A DNA stretch of 64,000 nucleotides, taken from positions 186,001 to 250,000 of the forward strand of contig CANMXU010000001.1 in the NCBI GenBank assembly GCA_947501935.1. The letters are read 5' to 3'. The DNA is from an uncultured Alteromonadaceae bacterium. Lineage in GTDB: Bacteria > Pseudomonadota > Gammaproteobacteria > Enterobacterales > Alteromonadaceae. This document shows, piece by piece, positions 8,557 to 17,627 of the stretch. Both the position numbers and the translations under genes were made by a program. The notes beneath the pieces were generated by a model. The model was not told the origin of the DNA, made no database searches, and worked only from the letters and a program-made list of their open reading frames with translations. Positions within the stretch are counted from its first letter, which is position 1. Each line of letters starts with the position of its first letter.

Positions 8557-9753
8557 TTAGTGCGCTTCTTTCACCAGCATAAACCAAGCATTGGCATAAT
8601 CTGGCAGGTGTTTATTGGCTTGGTGGTAGTCTTGCCAGCCGTGGTAGCTGTTGACCAATAAATCTAATTGGAATAAGTTGTTATCAAAAGCACCGCCCTG
8701 ATCAGCTAATACCCCCATACGGCTGACTTGTTTTCCGTCAACTTCATAGCTAACCATAATAAGTTTGCCTAAACCTAATTGGGCAACATTACCAGCAAAA
8801 CTCACTTGCGGTTTTATCGCTATTTTACTGGCTAAAGTTTCACCATAGCCCATAATGCTAGGCACTTCAGCAAAATACCAATAACGTGCTTGCTCACGCT
8901 TGCCAATGCTGTAGTTATAGCTAATGCCGTTATTACGGTGCACGTTAAAGTAGCGAATTTCTCCGTTAATATTTAATACACCAGTACCTTGTAGTAAAAC
9001 ATCGTGCAGGGCTTCTTCGGTTAACCACACTAATGGTTTGGCTAAGTTATTTTCCAGTAAAACTCCGTTAATTACTTCTTGGCGAGTGTATTTAAAGCGG
9101 GTCAGTTTTGACTTTTGTAACTCAGCTTGTGCCAGTGATAACTGCTCTTCATCATAGGGTAAGGCATATAACGCTTGATTATACTGCTCGGTTTTTATCG
9201 GGCTGCCGGTTAATAATTTGGTGTAATATTTGGTTAGAAAAATACTGTCGGTAGGAATGCTTTTTAACATCCGACTTTTTACTTCATTGGTACTTTTTTC
9301 AGCAATAGCATCTGCTGTTTTGGTATCAGGATACCAGCGTATAAATTCAAAATTTTCTTGTAAAAACTTCGTATCGTGTAAACGACTGGCGCGCTTTGCT
9401 CGCACATCTTCACGATAAGTTTGGCAAATAAAAGCTAAAGTACTTTTAACTCTATCAAGGCTCACTTCGCTCTTAACTGCTTTAACCTTAGTAGCTTCAG
9501 TTATTTCAGTGGTGTTAGTTGTGGCGTCAGTTGCTTCCTTACTTTTTGCATTAATTACAGCTCCGCTATGCACGGCAAATTTGTCATCAGGATTGTTTTT
9601 AATATAGGTTAGCGTTTGCTCGGCTACCGCACACAATTCACTGCCTTTAAAGTCTTTTGGTAAGCCAAACTTAGGCTGCTCTTCTAGCTCAAAAACATTG
9701 GCAATACTGGCGAAGGAAAAAATACATAACAACAAAACGAGAAAATTTTTCAT
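8557..9753 (-). CDS. secreted protein with 3D/MltA-like C-terminal domain
   Basis: 398 residues with a signal peptide (MKNFLVLLLCIFSFASIANV). The middle is helical and charged, with a low-complexity T/E/A stretch (about 75-95). The C-terminal about 160 residues contain NGEIRYFNVHRNNG, a YWYFAEVPSIMGYG segment and MGVLADQGGAFDNN followed by QLDLL, which resembles the aspartate-rich 3D fold of MltA-type lytic transglycosylases. If so it would cleave peptidoglycan in the periplasm. The similarity is weak and read by eye. An ATG-less extension to 9792 exists, but the signal peptide supports 9753. Confidence 0.6.
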   Translation of the reverse strand: MKNFLVLLLCIFSFASIANVFELEEQPKFGLPKDFKGSELCAVAEQTLTYIKNNPDDKFAVHSGAVINAKSKEATDATTNTTEITEATKVKAVKSEVSLDRVKSTLAFICQTYREDVRAKRASRLHDTKFLQENFEFIRWYPDTKTADAIAEKSTNEVKSRMLKSIPTDSIFLTKYYTKLLTGSPIKTEQYNQALYALPYDEEQLSLAQAELQKSKLTRFKYTRQEVINGVLLENNLAKPLVWLTEEALHDVLLQGTGVLNINGEIRYFNVHRNNGISYNYSIGKREQARYWYFAEVPSIMGYGETLASKIAIKPQVSFAGNVAQLGLGKLIMVSYEVDGKQVSRMGVLADQGGAFDNNLFQLDLLVNSYHGWQDYHQANKHLPDYANAWFMLVKEAH

Positions 9754-9958
9754 AATAAATAACCAGCGAATAAAAAATAAATAACAAGGCACTTTTGAGA
9801 TAACTGAATTCTACCGAATTTTTGTTCGCATTCCTTCACTTTCCCGTGCTTATAACTGAGCGTACTATAAACAAGAAATTTAATTATTTAAAACTATAAG
9901 TATTTCAGGTAGCTTAATCATTAATAGTTAAACGAATATTGGTTACATTATTAACGGG

Positions 9959-10255
9959 GTGTGGCAAGTGGAAGCAAAACAACGACAGCAAATATTAGCA
10001 ACTAGTTGGCAGCTACATAGCCAAGTTGAACAAGCTTATTTAGATGAACACGCCACCAAAAAAGATAATGCATGGCTAGAAAAACAGCGACTGTTATTAG
10101 CTGATATGGCGCTGCATTTATTGCAAACGGCGATAACCCCAGATGACATTCAGTTAGATAAGTTACAAAATAACCTGCATGCCATTTTAACCATTGCCGA
10201 TCAGTTTTTACCGCATGCTCAATTAAAGGCTGCTACAGAGAAGTTATACAAGTAA
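9959..10255 (+). CDS. small hypothetical helical protein
   Basis: 98 residues, predicted all-helical, soluble, rich in Q, L and A, no recognised motif. The GTG at 9959 directly follows an ACGGGG stretch, leaving little room for a ribosome binding site; a second GTG at 9968 has better spacing. It precedes the PaiB-like gene by 41 bases on the same strand and may be cotranscribed with it. No function is proposed. Confidence 0.55.
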   Translation: MWQVEAKQRQQILATSWQLHSQVEQAYLDEHATKKDNAWLEKQRLLLADMALHLLQTAITPDDIQLDKLQNNLHAILTIADQFLPHAQLKAATEKLYK

Positions 10256-10296
10256 AGCCATAAGCTTAATTATTATAAGAAAAGGAATTATAAAAA

Positions 10297-10944
10297 ATGC
10301 ATACACCCGAAAAATGGCAAATGGGCTCTGCCGAAAAAATACAGAAATTTATGCAAGAATTTGGTTTTGCTACGCTGGTTTCAAACAGCTCAACATCAAG
10401 CAAGCTAATATCTGGTAGTTTAGAAGCTTCACACCTGCCGTTATTATTAATGCCTGACGAAGGCGAACATGGGGTTTTATACGGTCACTTTGCCAGAGCA
10501 AATGCCCATTATAAAGCGGTTGATAATGAACAAGTACTGGCAATATTTTCCGGACCACATGCTTACATTTCACCAACTTGGTATGAGTCTTACCCTGCTG
10601 TTCCTACGTGGAATTATAGCGCTGTGCATGCCTCAGGTGTATTAGAGTTAACTGATGATGACACCACCGCCAGCATATTAACCGCAACCATTAATAAATA
10701 TGAACCAAGTTTATTAGCCGATGGTGGCTTTATTCCTGATGAATTTAAAGCCAAGTTAAGCAAAGGTATTATTGGTTTTAAAATTACTATTAAGCAATTA
10801 CAAGCAATAGAAAAATTAGGCCAGCACCGTGCTACTAGCGATCAACAAGGGGTTAGTGCCGCTTTATCGAGTAGTGATAATTTAGAAGCTAAGTTATTAT
10901 TTAATTATATGAGCCGCCATAATGTTGGCCTTGGTGATAACTAA
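10297..10944 (+). CDS. PaiB-family FMN-binding protein
   Basis: 215 residues, soluble. It has the typical PaiB pattern: an N-terminal LEASHLPLLL block, YGHFARANAHY, FSGPHAYISPTWY, PTWNYSAVHASG, and a C-terminal KGIIGFKITI(K) segment. The family has a split-barrel flavin-binding fold; Bacillus PaiB represses sporulation and protease genes, but in proteobacteria the role is generally unknown. AAAAGGAA lies well placed before the ATG. It sits between a small helical protein and an L,D-transpeptidase, all on the same strand. Confidence 0.85.
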   Translation: MHTPEKWQMGSAEKIQKFMQEFGFATLVSNSSTSSKLISGSLEASHLPLLLMPDEGEHGVLYGHFARANAHYKAVDNEQVLAIFSGPHAYISPTWYESYPAVPTWNYSAVHASGVLELTDDDTTASILTATINKYEPSLLADGGFIPDEFKAKLSKGIIGFKITIKQLQAIEKLGQHRATSDQQGVSAALSSSDNLEAKLLFNYMSRHNVGLGDN

Positions 10945-10990
10945 CAATACAGCCTACTCAGGAAGTATTTAACAAGAGTACTTTGAAAGC

Positions 10991-11467
10991 ATGAACAGAA
11001 TTTTTCCCTTGGTTTTATTATTTTTATCTATGCAGGTTTTTGCCTCTGTCGATATGGTAAAAGTGGATAAGTCAGCCAATAAAATGTATTTACTTAACAA
11101 TGGTGTAATAGTTAAAAGCTATCGTATTTCCCTTGGCGGAAATCCAAAAGGTCATAAACAGCAAGAAGGTGATCAAAAAACACCTGAAGGAATTTACACT
11201 TTAGATTATAAAAAAGAAGATTCGGCTTTTTATCGTGCTATGCATATTAGCTACCCCAACGAAACCGATATTAAAAATGCACAACAAAAAGGGGTATTAC
11301 CCGGTGGATTTATTATGGTTCATGGTCAGCGTAATACTTTAGGTTGGGCAGCTAGTGTGTCACAACAATTTAATTGGACCAACGGCTGTATTGCTTTGAC
11401 CAACCCTGAAATGGATGAATTTATGTCACTAGTTAAAGTTGGTACTCCCATCAATATTCAATGGTAA
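10991..11467 (+). CDS. L,D-transpeptidase (YkuD domain), secreted
   Basis: 158 residues with a signal peptide (first about 18, MNRIFPLVLLFLSMQVFA) and a YkuD domain over almost the whole mature protein. The catalytic signature is present: H111 in MVHGQ and C133 in TNGCIAL. Such enzymes make 3-3 cross-links in peptidoglycan, attach lipoproteins to it, or cut such attachments; this short form without a LysM domain resembles the YafK/ErfK-like minimal group. It follows the PaiB-like gene by 46 bases. Confidence 0.85.
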   Translation: MNRIFPLVLLFLSMQVFASVDMVKVDKSANKMYLLNNGVIVKSYRISLGGNPKGHKQQEGDQKTPEGIYTLDYKKEDSAFYRAMHISYPNETDIKNAQQKGVLPGGFIMVHGQRNTLGWAASVSQQFNWTNGCIALTNPEMDEFMSLVKVGTPINIQW

Positions 11468-11547
11468 CATTGGTTTTATTGAGAAACATATTAGCGCCTA
11501 TAGAATTTTCACTGTTAAATTTTTCTATGTTTCTGTGCTAAATAAAA

Positions 11548-11574
11548 AGCGCCTAGCATTACTACTAAGGCGCT
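11548..11574 (-). terminator. hairpin terminator, bidirectional, best on minus strand
   Basis: Stem AGCGCCT / AGGCGCT with a 13-nt loop between two convergent genes. On the minus strand it is followed by TTTTTATTT, so it is a good Rho-independent terminator for the large esterase-like gene; on the plus strand the T tract is weak. Confidence 0.75.
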
Positions 11575-11629
11575 CTGTTTCATCCGCTGAATATGAAAAC
11601 TTCAGCTGATATTTTAACTTTGTGTGAAT

Positions 11630-14086
11630 TTACGGGTTTAACTCTTCTAACATTTCAGCGATCCAGTCAAGTGTACCTAAGGCAATAGGATCGTAGTTTT
11701 GACTCCACGGCGGACACCACTTAAAACCACGCACTAAGCTTGGGTCTTGCGCGCCAAGGGCGTCATAATCAGCTTGTCTTTGCACTACGTAATTCATAAT
11801 GTCGATACTGCTTTCTAAACTTGGGTCAGCCTGATGGGCCAGCTCAATTTCTGCTAAAGCAATATGGCGCGGGGCATTTTCATAATTCACTAATATAGCC
11901 AGGTCATTATTATATTCAGCCACTTTATTAATACGGCTTTCAGGTGCTACCCATTTGCTTTTGCCGGTACCAAAAAAGGTTGATGTTGCGTGTGGCCATT
12001 TTTCATAAACTTCACCAAGTTCAGCATCAAAAGGACGAGGCTCCCACGGATTAAGCATAATATCGGTAAAACCCATGTCATGTAGTTCATTTAAAAACTT
12101 CACCATATAGGCTTCAGCATCCATGGTTTCATCACCACTTTTGTCTAAAATATTGCCAAAGTTTTCAATGCGAATCGCGCTGGTGTAACGTCGAAATTTA
12201 CGTGCCATTTCAATATTATCATCATAAGTTTTAGGGAAGAATGTTTCATGTTCGCCGGTAGATTTTCCTCTGCCCAAACCAAAATACATTTTTGGTACTA
12301 TCTGTTTTAGCTGAGAAATAAACGGTTCAAATATTACTGGGTCTTCATTTAAAATTACCGGAGTTAGTACCGTTGGTTTTTTAGGAAAGTTCATTAAAGC
12401 AGCTAGCACTTCATCATCGCTTTGCGCTAAGCGTGAACCACCACCTGTGCCACCATAGCTAAAATGCAATGGACGATAATGAGTGTCAAACTGGTTTTCA
12501 TCACCAAATACAAAGAAATTAGGCCATGTATACTGCGGTACGCCGTCTATAAATTCACTGATGGTTAATTTACTGTCTTGGCTAATGCTTAGTTGCTCAG
12601 CAAAAAGCATTGAAGCATTAGTTGGCGTGCTGCCGTCTAAGGTATAACGATATTCTGCCGCTAAGTTTTTTCGAACAAAGTGCAAGTTCACCGCTTCACT
12701 ATATACGCCGCCGCTGATATTAAGTTGAGGTAAACGTTCTAATTTTACCTCGCCATAACGGGTATTCATGTTATAAGCTAAATTACTGCTATAGCCAAAT
12801 AAACCAGCATACATAGTAGTTTCAGAGTTTATGCCTTGTTCGCCAATAAATTCCCAATTCAAGCTATCAGCAGACGTATAAACACTCACTAATGGGCCTT
12901 TACGCACTAATTTAAGCCAATTAGCCGTTATGGTCGACGAGCCAGATGATGCCGATTTATCACCAAAGGAGTGGCGATAATGATATTTTATCTGACCATT
13001 TTTATTCGCGGCAATACTAACAAATGGAGCGTCATCAGCCAGTGATGAACGCATCATGATCCCCGTATAACCTTTGTAACTATCTGCGGTTATATCATCT
13101 AATTTCACGGTAAATTGATAGTCTTCATCGATAGCTAAATGAGCAAATGAAATTGAATCAGCGTAGCGAGAATTTTCATCTGCATAAAACGACACACCTT
13201 GGCCATTAGTGGTGGTGGCAATGACATCAGGAACTTCAGCAACATCACTTAAGCTGTGGTTTAGAGCCGTATTTTGCTGATCAATAACTGACAAGGTGAA
13301 GTCACTTGCTGTTAACATACTATCAGTTGCGGTGTCTTGGGCTGGTGGCGGTAGACCGAGATCGTGTGTTTTAATCAGTGAAATAGCGGCATTGGCCCAG
13401 CGGTTTCCTAATATGGAATACTCTGTTGTTGACTGCAATTGCTTACTATTTTCTTCGCCATTGAGATCATCAAAATTTACCCAAGTAGCACGTTCGAAAG
13501 CATCTGCCGTAGTCATTTGAATATCACGCAGCGTTACCCAGTTAGGATCTGATAAGGCGTAATCATTTAGTCGTCCAATTACCCAGTTCATTTCCGTTAC
13601 GTCAAGGTAAGCTTGTAGCCTTTGATAAAGCGACTCTAGCCTGCTGCGATAAGCTAAAGTGTCGGCATCATCGAGGTAGTCATTCTCACCTTGCATCCAT
13701 ACAAATGTGACCGTGGTAAAGGTTTTATCTACTAGGGCTGAGTCAATAGCAGTGGTAAGGTCTTGCCACATGAATTTTCCGTCATCCCAGCGATCCATGC
13801 TTGGCGCGCCTCTAGCGTCTTTAACGATAATAATTTCATCATCAGGAAAGGCTTCGCTCAGCGTTGGTGTAAATGCAATTGGGCTATCGTCAGGGTAATT
13901 ACTAGCAATAGCAGGATCGTATGGTAACTCAGTACCGGCAATATTTTCCGGATCAAGCTCCATGTGCTTCATATTGCTATTTCCAGAGAGAATAAATAAG
14001 TGTGTTTGGCTCGCCTGAGCATAACCATGCCCTAATAAAATAAGCGTGCTAAAAAATAAACTCAGTAGTTTGCTTGTACATTTCAT
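11630..14086 (-). CDS. secreted multidomain esterase-like protein (SASA domain, beta-sandwich, CHB_HEX_C-like)
   Basis: 818 residues with a signal peptide (about 1-25). Domains by eye: SGNH/sialate-O-acetylesterase-like domain about 27-245 (LSGNSNM with S37 and WMQGEND at 130-136), a concanavalin-like/DUF1349-type beta-sandwich about 265-450, a chitobiase C-terminal-like domain about 455-525 (YRYTLDGSTPT), and a C-terminal about 290-residue domain with TIM-barrel-like character that I do not recognise. Odd: where the esterase family has the catalytic Asp-x-x-His, this protein reads TTEYSILG, so the triad may be incomplete. Likely acts on an extracellular polysaccharide. ATG chosen because AAGGA precedes it and the signal peptide starts there; a TTG lies at 14107. 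Confidence 0.7.
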   Translation of the reverse strand: MKCTSKLLSLFFSTLILLGHGYAQASQTHLFILSGNSNMKHMELDPENIAGTELPYDPAIASNYPDDSPIAFTPTLSEAFPDDEIIIVKDARGAPSMDRWDDGKFMWQDLTTAIDSALVDKTFTTVTFVWMQGENDYLDDADTLAYRSRLESLYQRLQAYLDVTEMNWVIGRLNDYALSDPNWVTLRDIQMTTADAFERATWVNFDDLNGEENSKQLQSTTEYSILGNRWANAAISLIKTHDLGLPPPAQDTATDSMLTASDFTLSVIDQQNTALNHSLSDVAEVPDVIATTTNGQGVSFYADENSRYADSISFAHLAIDEDYQFTVKLDDITADSYKGYTGIMMRSSLADDAPFVSIAANKNGQIKYHYRHSFGDKSASSGSSTITANWLKLVRKGPLVSVYTSADSLNWEFIGEQGINSETTMYAGLFGYSSNLAYNMNTRYGEVKLERLPQLNISGGVYSEAVNLHFVRKNLAAEYRYTLDGSTPTNASMLFAEQLSISQDSKLTISEFIDGVPQYTWPNFFVFGDENQFDTHYRPLHFSYGGTGGGSRLAQSDDEVLAALMNFPKKPTVLTPVILNEDPVIFEPFISQLKQIVPKMYFGLGRGKSTGEHETFFPKTYDDNIEMARKFRRYTSAIRIENFGNILDKSGDETMDAEAYMVKFLNELHDMGFTDIMLNPWEPRPFDAELGEVYEKWPHATSTFFGTGKSKWVAPESRINKVAEYNNDLAILVNYENAPRHIALAEIELAHQADPSLESSIDIMNYVVQRQADYDALGAQDPSLVRGFKWCPPWSQNYDPIALGTLDWIAEMLEELNP

Positions 14087-14661
14087 TGTGTATTCATCCT
14101 TTATCAATATATTTTGATGTATTAATTTCTTCTTCTTTTAAAAACAAATAACCACTCACTGTATTTTTGAAATAGCACAGCTATACGCCAAGTACACATT
14201 TCAGTAATAGCGTAAAGGTTTAGTTTAAAAGTTAATAAGTAAGGTAATAACTACAGAAAAAGTCGCGCTAACCAAGCTCTAATAGCAAAGGTTTGAGCAA
14301 ATAAAGAATGAGTAATGAAATAGAAAGTTGTTGATATAACTTGATTAAATATTGTTTTTTTCATGTATGCACCGTCAAATGTTATTCATTTATAAGTAAA
14401 CAGCTAATTAGCCGCTACGCTTACGTGCTAAAGCAAATTTGTTCATGCCTTAACAAGATGCCAAGGTGACCGTTAATCAATCACCTATCGAATAAAGTAT
14501 TTGCTTTTATTGCACATATTGTCAACAAACTATTCTAATTATTGCCTGTAACTCAACAAAAAATAGAATTACGGTACTAGTAAAGATTAATTAAACTCAT
14601 CTATTAAAGTAAAATGGTTTATGCTGTAACTAGTTATATATTTTTTCATTGCGATACTTTC
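14087..14661. other. AT-rich intergenic region between divergent genes
   Basis: About 575 bases between the secreted esterase-like gene (minus) and a LysR regulator gene (plus). It must hold both promoters, but I see no clear repeat, RNA gene or convincing operator. The divergent layout makes the LysR protein a candidate regulator of the esterase gene. Confidence 0.5.
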
Positions 14662-15561
14662 ATGTCAAAAAAATTACCGCCATTACACTTATTCAGTATT
14701 TTTGAAGCCGCCGCTCGCTTAGAAAGCTTTCGATTGGCTGGCGAAGAATTATTTATTACCCCGTCAGCTGTTAGTCATCAAATTAAGTCGCTTGAAACAT
14801 TTCTTGGCTTTGCACTTTTTCAACGTAAAAGTCGCGGGGTAAGTTTGAACGCGGCCGGTAAAATATACCTACATTATGTGCAGCAGTCTCTTGATTTATT
14901 AGAACAAGGTACCAAGAAAATAACCACTAAATTTTCTTGTCCGGCATTAAAAATATCAACCTTTCCCACCATGGCCAGCAACGTTATTATTCCGCAATTA
15001 AGCTTATTTCAAAGCGCACATCCGGAAGTGGAAATTCGCATTGAAACCGGTATGAACATCACCGACTTACGCTATGACGACTACGACTTAGCGATAAGAG
15101 TAGGGAAAGGCGATTGGCCAGGGGTTAAAATTAAAAAGTTATTAGATCTAAAAATTAAAGCAGTTTGCTCTCCTGAATTTGCCAAAAAGTATCAACTTAC
15201 CTCGCCAAAACAAATAAGCGAAGTACCGTTAATTGACTTATCAAACATGAGCAACATATGGCAGCAATGGGCAAAAGCACTAAACCTACCCGAAGAAAAC
15301 TACCAGCATAATCTTAGCTTTAGTAATTACGACTCGTCACTGCAGGCCGCCGAACAAGGTTTAGGCTTGGCCTTAGCAATTGTTCCTATTGAGAATATGT
15401 TAATTGAACGAAACCTATTAGTTTCGCCTTTCGCTGAAGAAGTGGATTACTATCAAGACTTATATGCGGTATATCGTAAAGAAGATGAAGACCGACATGA
15501 TATTCATTGCTTCTTAAACTGGTTAATAAAATCGCCAAACTTGAAAGACAACCTCAAATAA
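14662..15561 (+). CDS. LysR-family transcriptional regulator (GcvA-like)
   Basis: 299 residues from the ATG at 14662. An N-terminal winged helix-turn-helix (about 5-65: FEAAARLESFRLAGEEL, PSAVSHQIKSLE, LFQRKSRGV) is followed by a LysR substrate-binding domain. The LPPLHLFSIFEAAAR start and the overall pattern resemble the GcvA subgroup. An earlier ATG at 14614 would add a 16-residue hydrophobic extension not expected in this family. Target and effector unknown; the divergent secreted esterase-like gene is the nearest candidate. Confidence 0.85.
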   Translation: MSKKLPPLHLFSIFEAAARLESFRLAGEELFITPSAVSHQIKSLETFLGFALFQRKSRGVSLNAAGKIYLHYVQQSLDLLEQGTKKITTKFSCPALKISTFPTMASNVIIPQLSLFQSAHPEVEIRIETGMNITDLRYDDYDLAIRVGKGDWPGVKIKKLLDLKIKAVCSPEFAKKYQLTSPKQISEVPLIDLSNMSNIWQQWAKALNLPEENYQHNLSFSNYDSSLQAAEQGLGLALAIVPIENMLIERNLLVSPFAEEVDYYQDLYAVYRKEDEDRHDIHCFLNWLIKSPNLKDNLK

Positions 15562-15684
15562 ATAGATGAACTACATTCACCCATATGATGAATATTATCC
15601 TTTTGCGCAAATATGGGCTAGTCACTAAAATTACGGTATTAAAAACGCAGTATGTTATTGAAACATGCCTATAAGGAAGCCGTA

Positions 15685-16011
15685 ATGAACAAGTTAACGA
15701 CAGTACTTAGCTTAATAAGAATTATTTTGTATCGCACACTGGCTACAGCAATAGTGCTAGCCCCTATCGTGATAAATATATTATTAGAAGGCAACATAGT
15801 TAGCTCGTTACTATATACGCCGCTGTTAAGCATTATATTTCTCGGTGTAGCCATTGTTCTTGATAGTAAATTAACAAATATACCATCAGCGCATTTACCC
15901 CTACTGCCATGTTGCCTAGCTAAAGTTACCAGCTCTGCAAAAGCACCTGCCGCTAACGAGCAATTACCACAAGGCGCAAACATAAATAAAAAGCTGACAC
16001 ATGCTGCTTAG
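15685..16011 (+). CDS. small hypothetical membrane protein
   Basis: 108 residues. Two hydrophobic segments (about 14-34 and 40-60), then a hydrophilic tail with a CC pair and an A/K/N-rich end. TAAGGAAG lies correctly spaced before the ATG at 15685, so this start is preferred to 15652. It is convergent with the PACE efflux gene (21 bases between stops). No family recognised. Confidence 0.5.
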   Translation: MNKLTTVLSLIRIILYRTLATAIVLAPIVINILLEGNIVSSLLYTPLLSIIFLGVAIVLDSKLTNIPSAHLPLLPCCLAKVTSSAKAPAANEQLPQGANINKKLTHAA

Positions 16012-16032
16012 TTTTATTAATTAGGTTATTAG

Positions 16033-16491
16033 TTAAGCGGCCGGCTTTTCTATACACTCGCCCTGCAATTTCTTCAGCTGATTCTTCATCGTTAGCTGAT
16101 ATTTTATTTGGTCGTAAACCCAATTAAAAATAATCGCGTAAACAAAAAAGAAGATTAACAGTGCTGCGTCTAATAATAATGCCGCCCACAAACCAATTGA
16201 TAATACATAGGCAATAAGTGGCACGGTAACAAGAATTAACCCCGCTTCAAAGCCTAGCGCGTGCCCTACTCGCATCACCAAAGAGCGTTTTTCTCGTGCC
16301 GCGCCAAAGTAGCGATCAAAGCCAATGTTATAAAAATAATTCCAAACTACCGCGAGTACACTTAGCAAAATACCAATAAGCAACATAGGTGTAGCATCTT
16401 TCTCTAAAAAAATAGCCGCAAGTGGCACCATCAGCAAAAGTGCAACAATTTCAAAAAGCACCGCATGAAAAATACGTTCTTTGGTGGTCAT
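16033..16491 (-). CDS. PACE-family efflux transporter (AceI-like)
   Basis: 152 residues with four transmembrane helices in two repeated pairs (bacterial transmembrane pair). The start MTTKERIFHAVLFE is typical of PACE proteins, with E14 in the first helix matching the essential glutamate (E15 in AceI), and a repeated RxxHAxGFE motif opens the second half. Members export chlorhexidine, acriflavine or short diamines across the inner membrane. The ATG at 16491 is preferred to 16506 for this family start. A LysR gene is divergent with 83 bases between, the arrangement known for AceI and its regulator. Confidence 0.85.
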   Translation of the reverse strand: MTTKERIFHAVLFEIVALLLMVPLAAIFLEKDATPMLLIGILLSVLAVVWNYFYNIGFDRYFGAAREKRSLVMRVGHALGFEAGLILVTVPLIAYVLSIGLWAALLLDAALLIFFFVYAIIFNWVYDQIKYQLTMKNQLKKLQGECIEKPAA

Positions 16492-16574
16492 AATTAGTCT
16501 CGACAAGTTAAGTTGACGCTATTATCCTCAACATATATGCTTGGTAAAAGTTAGATACCATCATAATTACTGAT

Positions 16575-17453
16575 ATGTTAACCCTCGAACAACTTTACGC
16601 TTTTGTCGCCACCGTTGAAACTGGCTCCTTCTCTGCAGCTGCACGAGAATTAGGCAAAGTGCAGTCGGCTGTTAGCCAAAATATTATGAATTTGGAAATT
16701 GATACCAATGCAGCATTATTTGATCGCAGCGGTAGATATCCCGTGTTAACCAGCGCAGGAAAAAAACTATTACCTCAAGCTCAAGCCGTAATAAGCCAAC
16801 ATAAACGGCTAAAACAACAAGTAAATGCCTTAGAAGCGGAAGAAGACTATAAACTCACCCTAGCGATAGACGAAGGTGTGCCTTACATTGAAATGATCGA
16901 GATTTTATCGCAATTTTCCCAGTTATATCCGCACTTTCAACTTGAATGTTTATGTGCAGCCAGCCAAGACGTAATCCATTTAGTTGAACAAAAACGCGCT
17001 CATACCGGTATAGTTTTTAGTGAAATAAACTACCCCGACAGCCTAACTTTTGAAACATTAGGCGCAGTAGAGTTTGAGCTATTTGTTAGCCCAAGCCACC
17101 CGCTCGCAAAACAAAGCTCTCCGCACCTCGATATTTTAAAACTACACCGCCAATTAGTTATTAGTTCAAAAGAAGCCCGCACCAGCTGGTTTAATACCGC
17201 CCACTCGCCTGACATATGGTTTGCCGACAATTATTACATGTTATTAGAGCTTGCTAAAAAAGGCTTAGGTTGGGCATTTTTACCCACACACCTGTGCCAA
17301 GAAGCCATTACAAACCAGCAGTTATGCAAACTAGAAATTGAATTTGAACAACCTACATGGCAAGCCAACGTTGACGTAATTCAAAGCAAGGGAGGAATAG
17401 AAAACGAATTTAATCGCCAGTTGCGTGTGTTGTTAAGGAATTTATTGGTGTGA
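16575..17453 (+). CDS. LysR-family regulator, divergent to the PACE gene
   Basis: 292 residues. N-terminal helix-turn-helix (TLEQLYAFVATVETGSFS, GKVQSAVSQNIMNLE, LFDRSGRYP), then a substrate-binding domain. It shares an 83-base divergent promoter region with the PACE efflux gene, which by analogy with AceR/AceI makes it the likely activator of that gene (inference). The sequence before the ATG has no strong ribosome binding site. Confidence 0.85.
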   Translation: MLTLEQLYAFVATVETGSFSAAARELGKVQSAVSQNIMNLEIDTNAALFDRSGRYPVLTSAGKKLLPQAQAVISQHKRLKQQVNALEAEEDYKLTLAIDEGVPYIEMIEILSQFSQLYPHFQLECLCAASQDVIHLVEQKRAHTGIVFSEINYPDSLTFETLGAVEFELFVSPSHPLAKQSSPHLDILKLHRQLVISSKEARTSWFNTAHSPDIWFADNYYMLLELAKKGLGWAFLPTHLCQEAITNQQLCKLEIEFEQPTWQANVDVIQSKGGIENEFNRQLRVLLRNLLV

Positions 17454-17627
17454 TGAAGAAAGTAAGATGAAATTAAAAACTTATTTAACGCAGAAAAGCA
17501 GCATAAAATTCGCGCGGCAAGAGCAGTATAGCAATGCTTGTAATATTGATTAGTACTATACCTGAGCCTTGTGTTTACATAGAATTAGCACACACTACTA
17601 GCAGAATATAATTTATATAAATCAACC

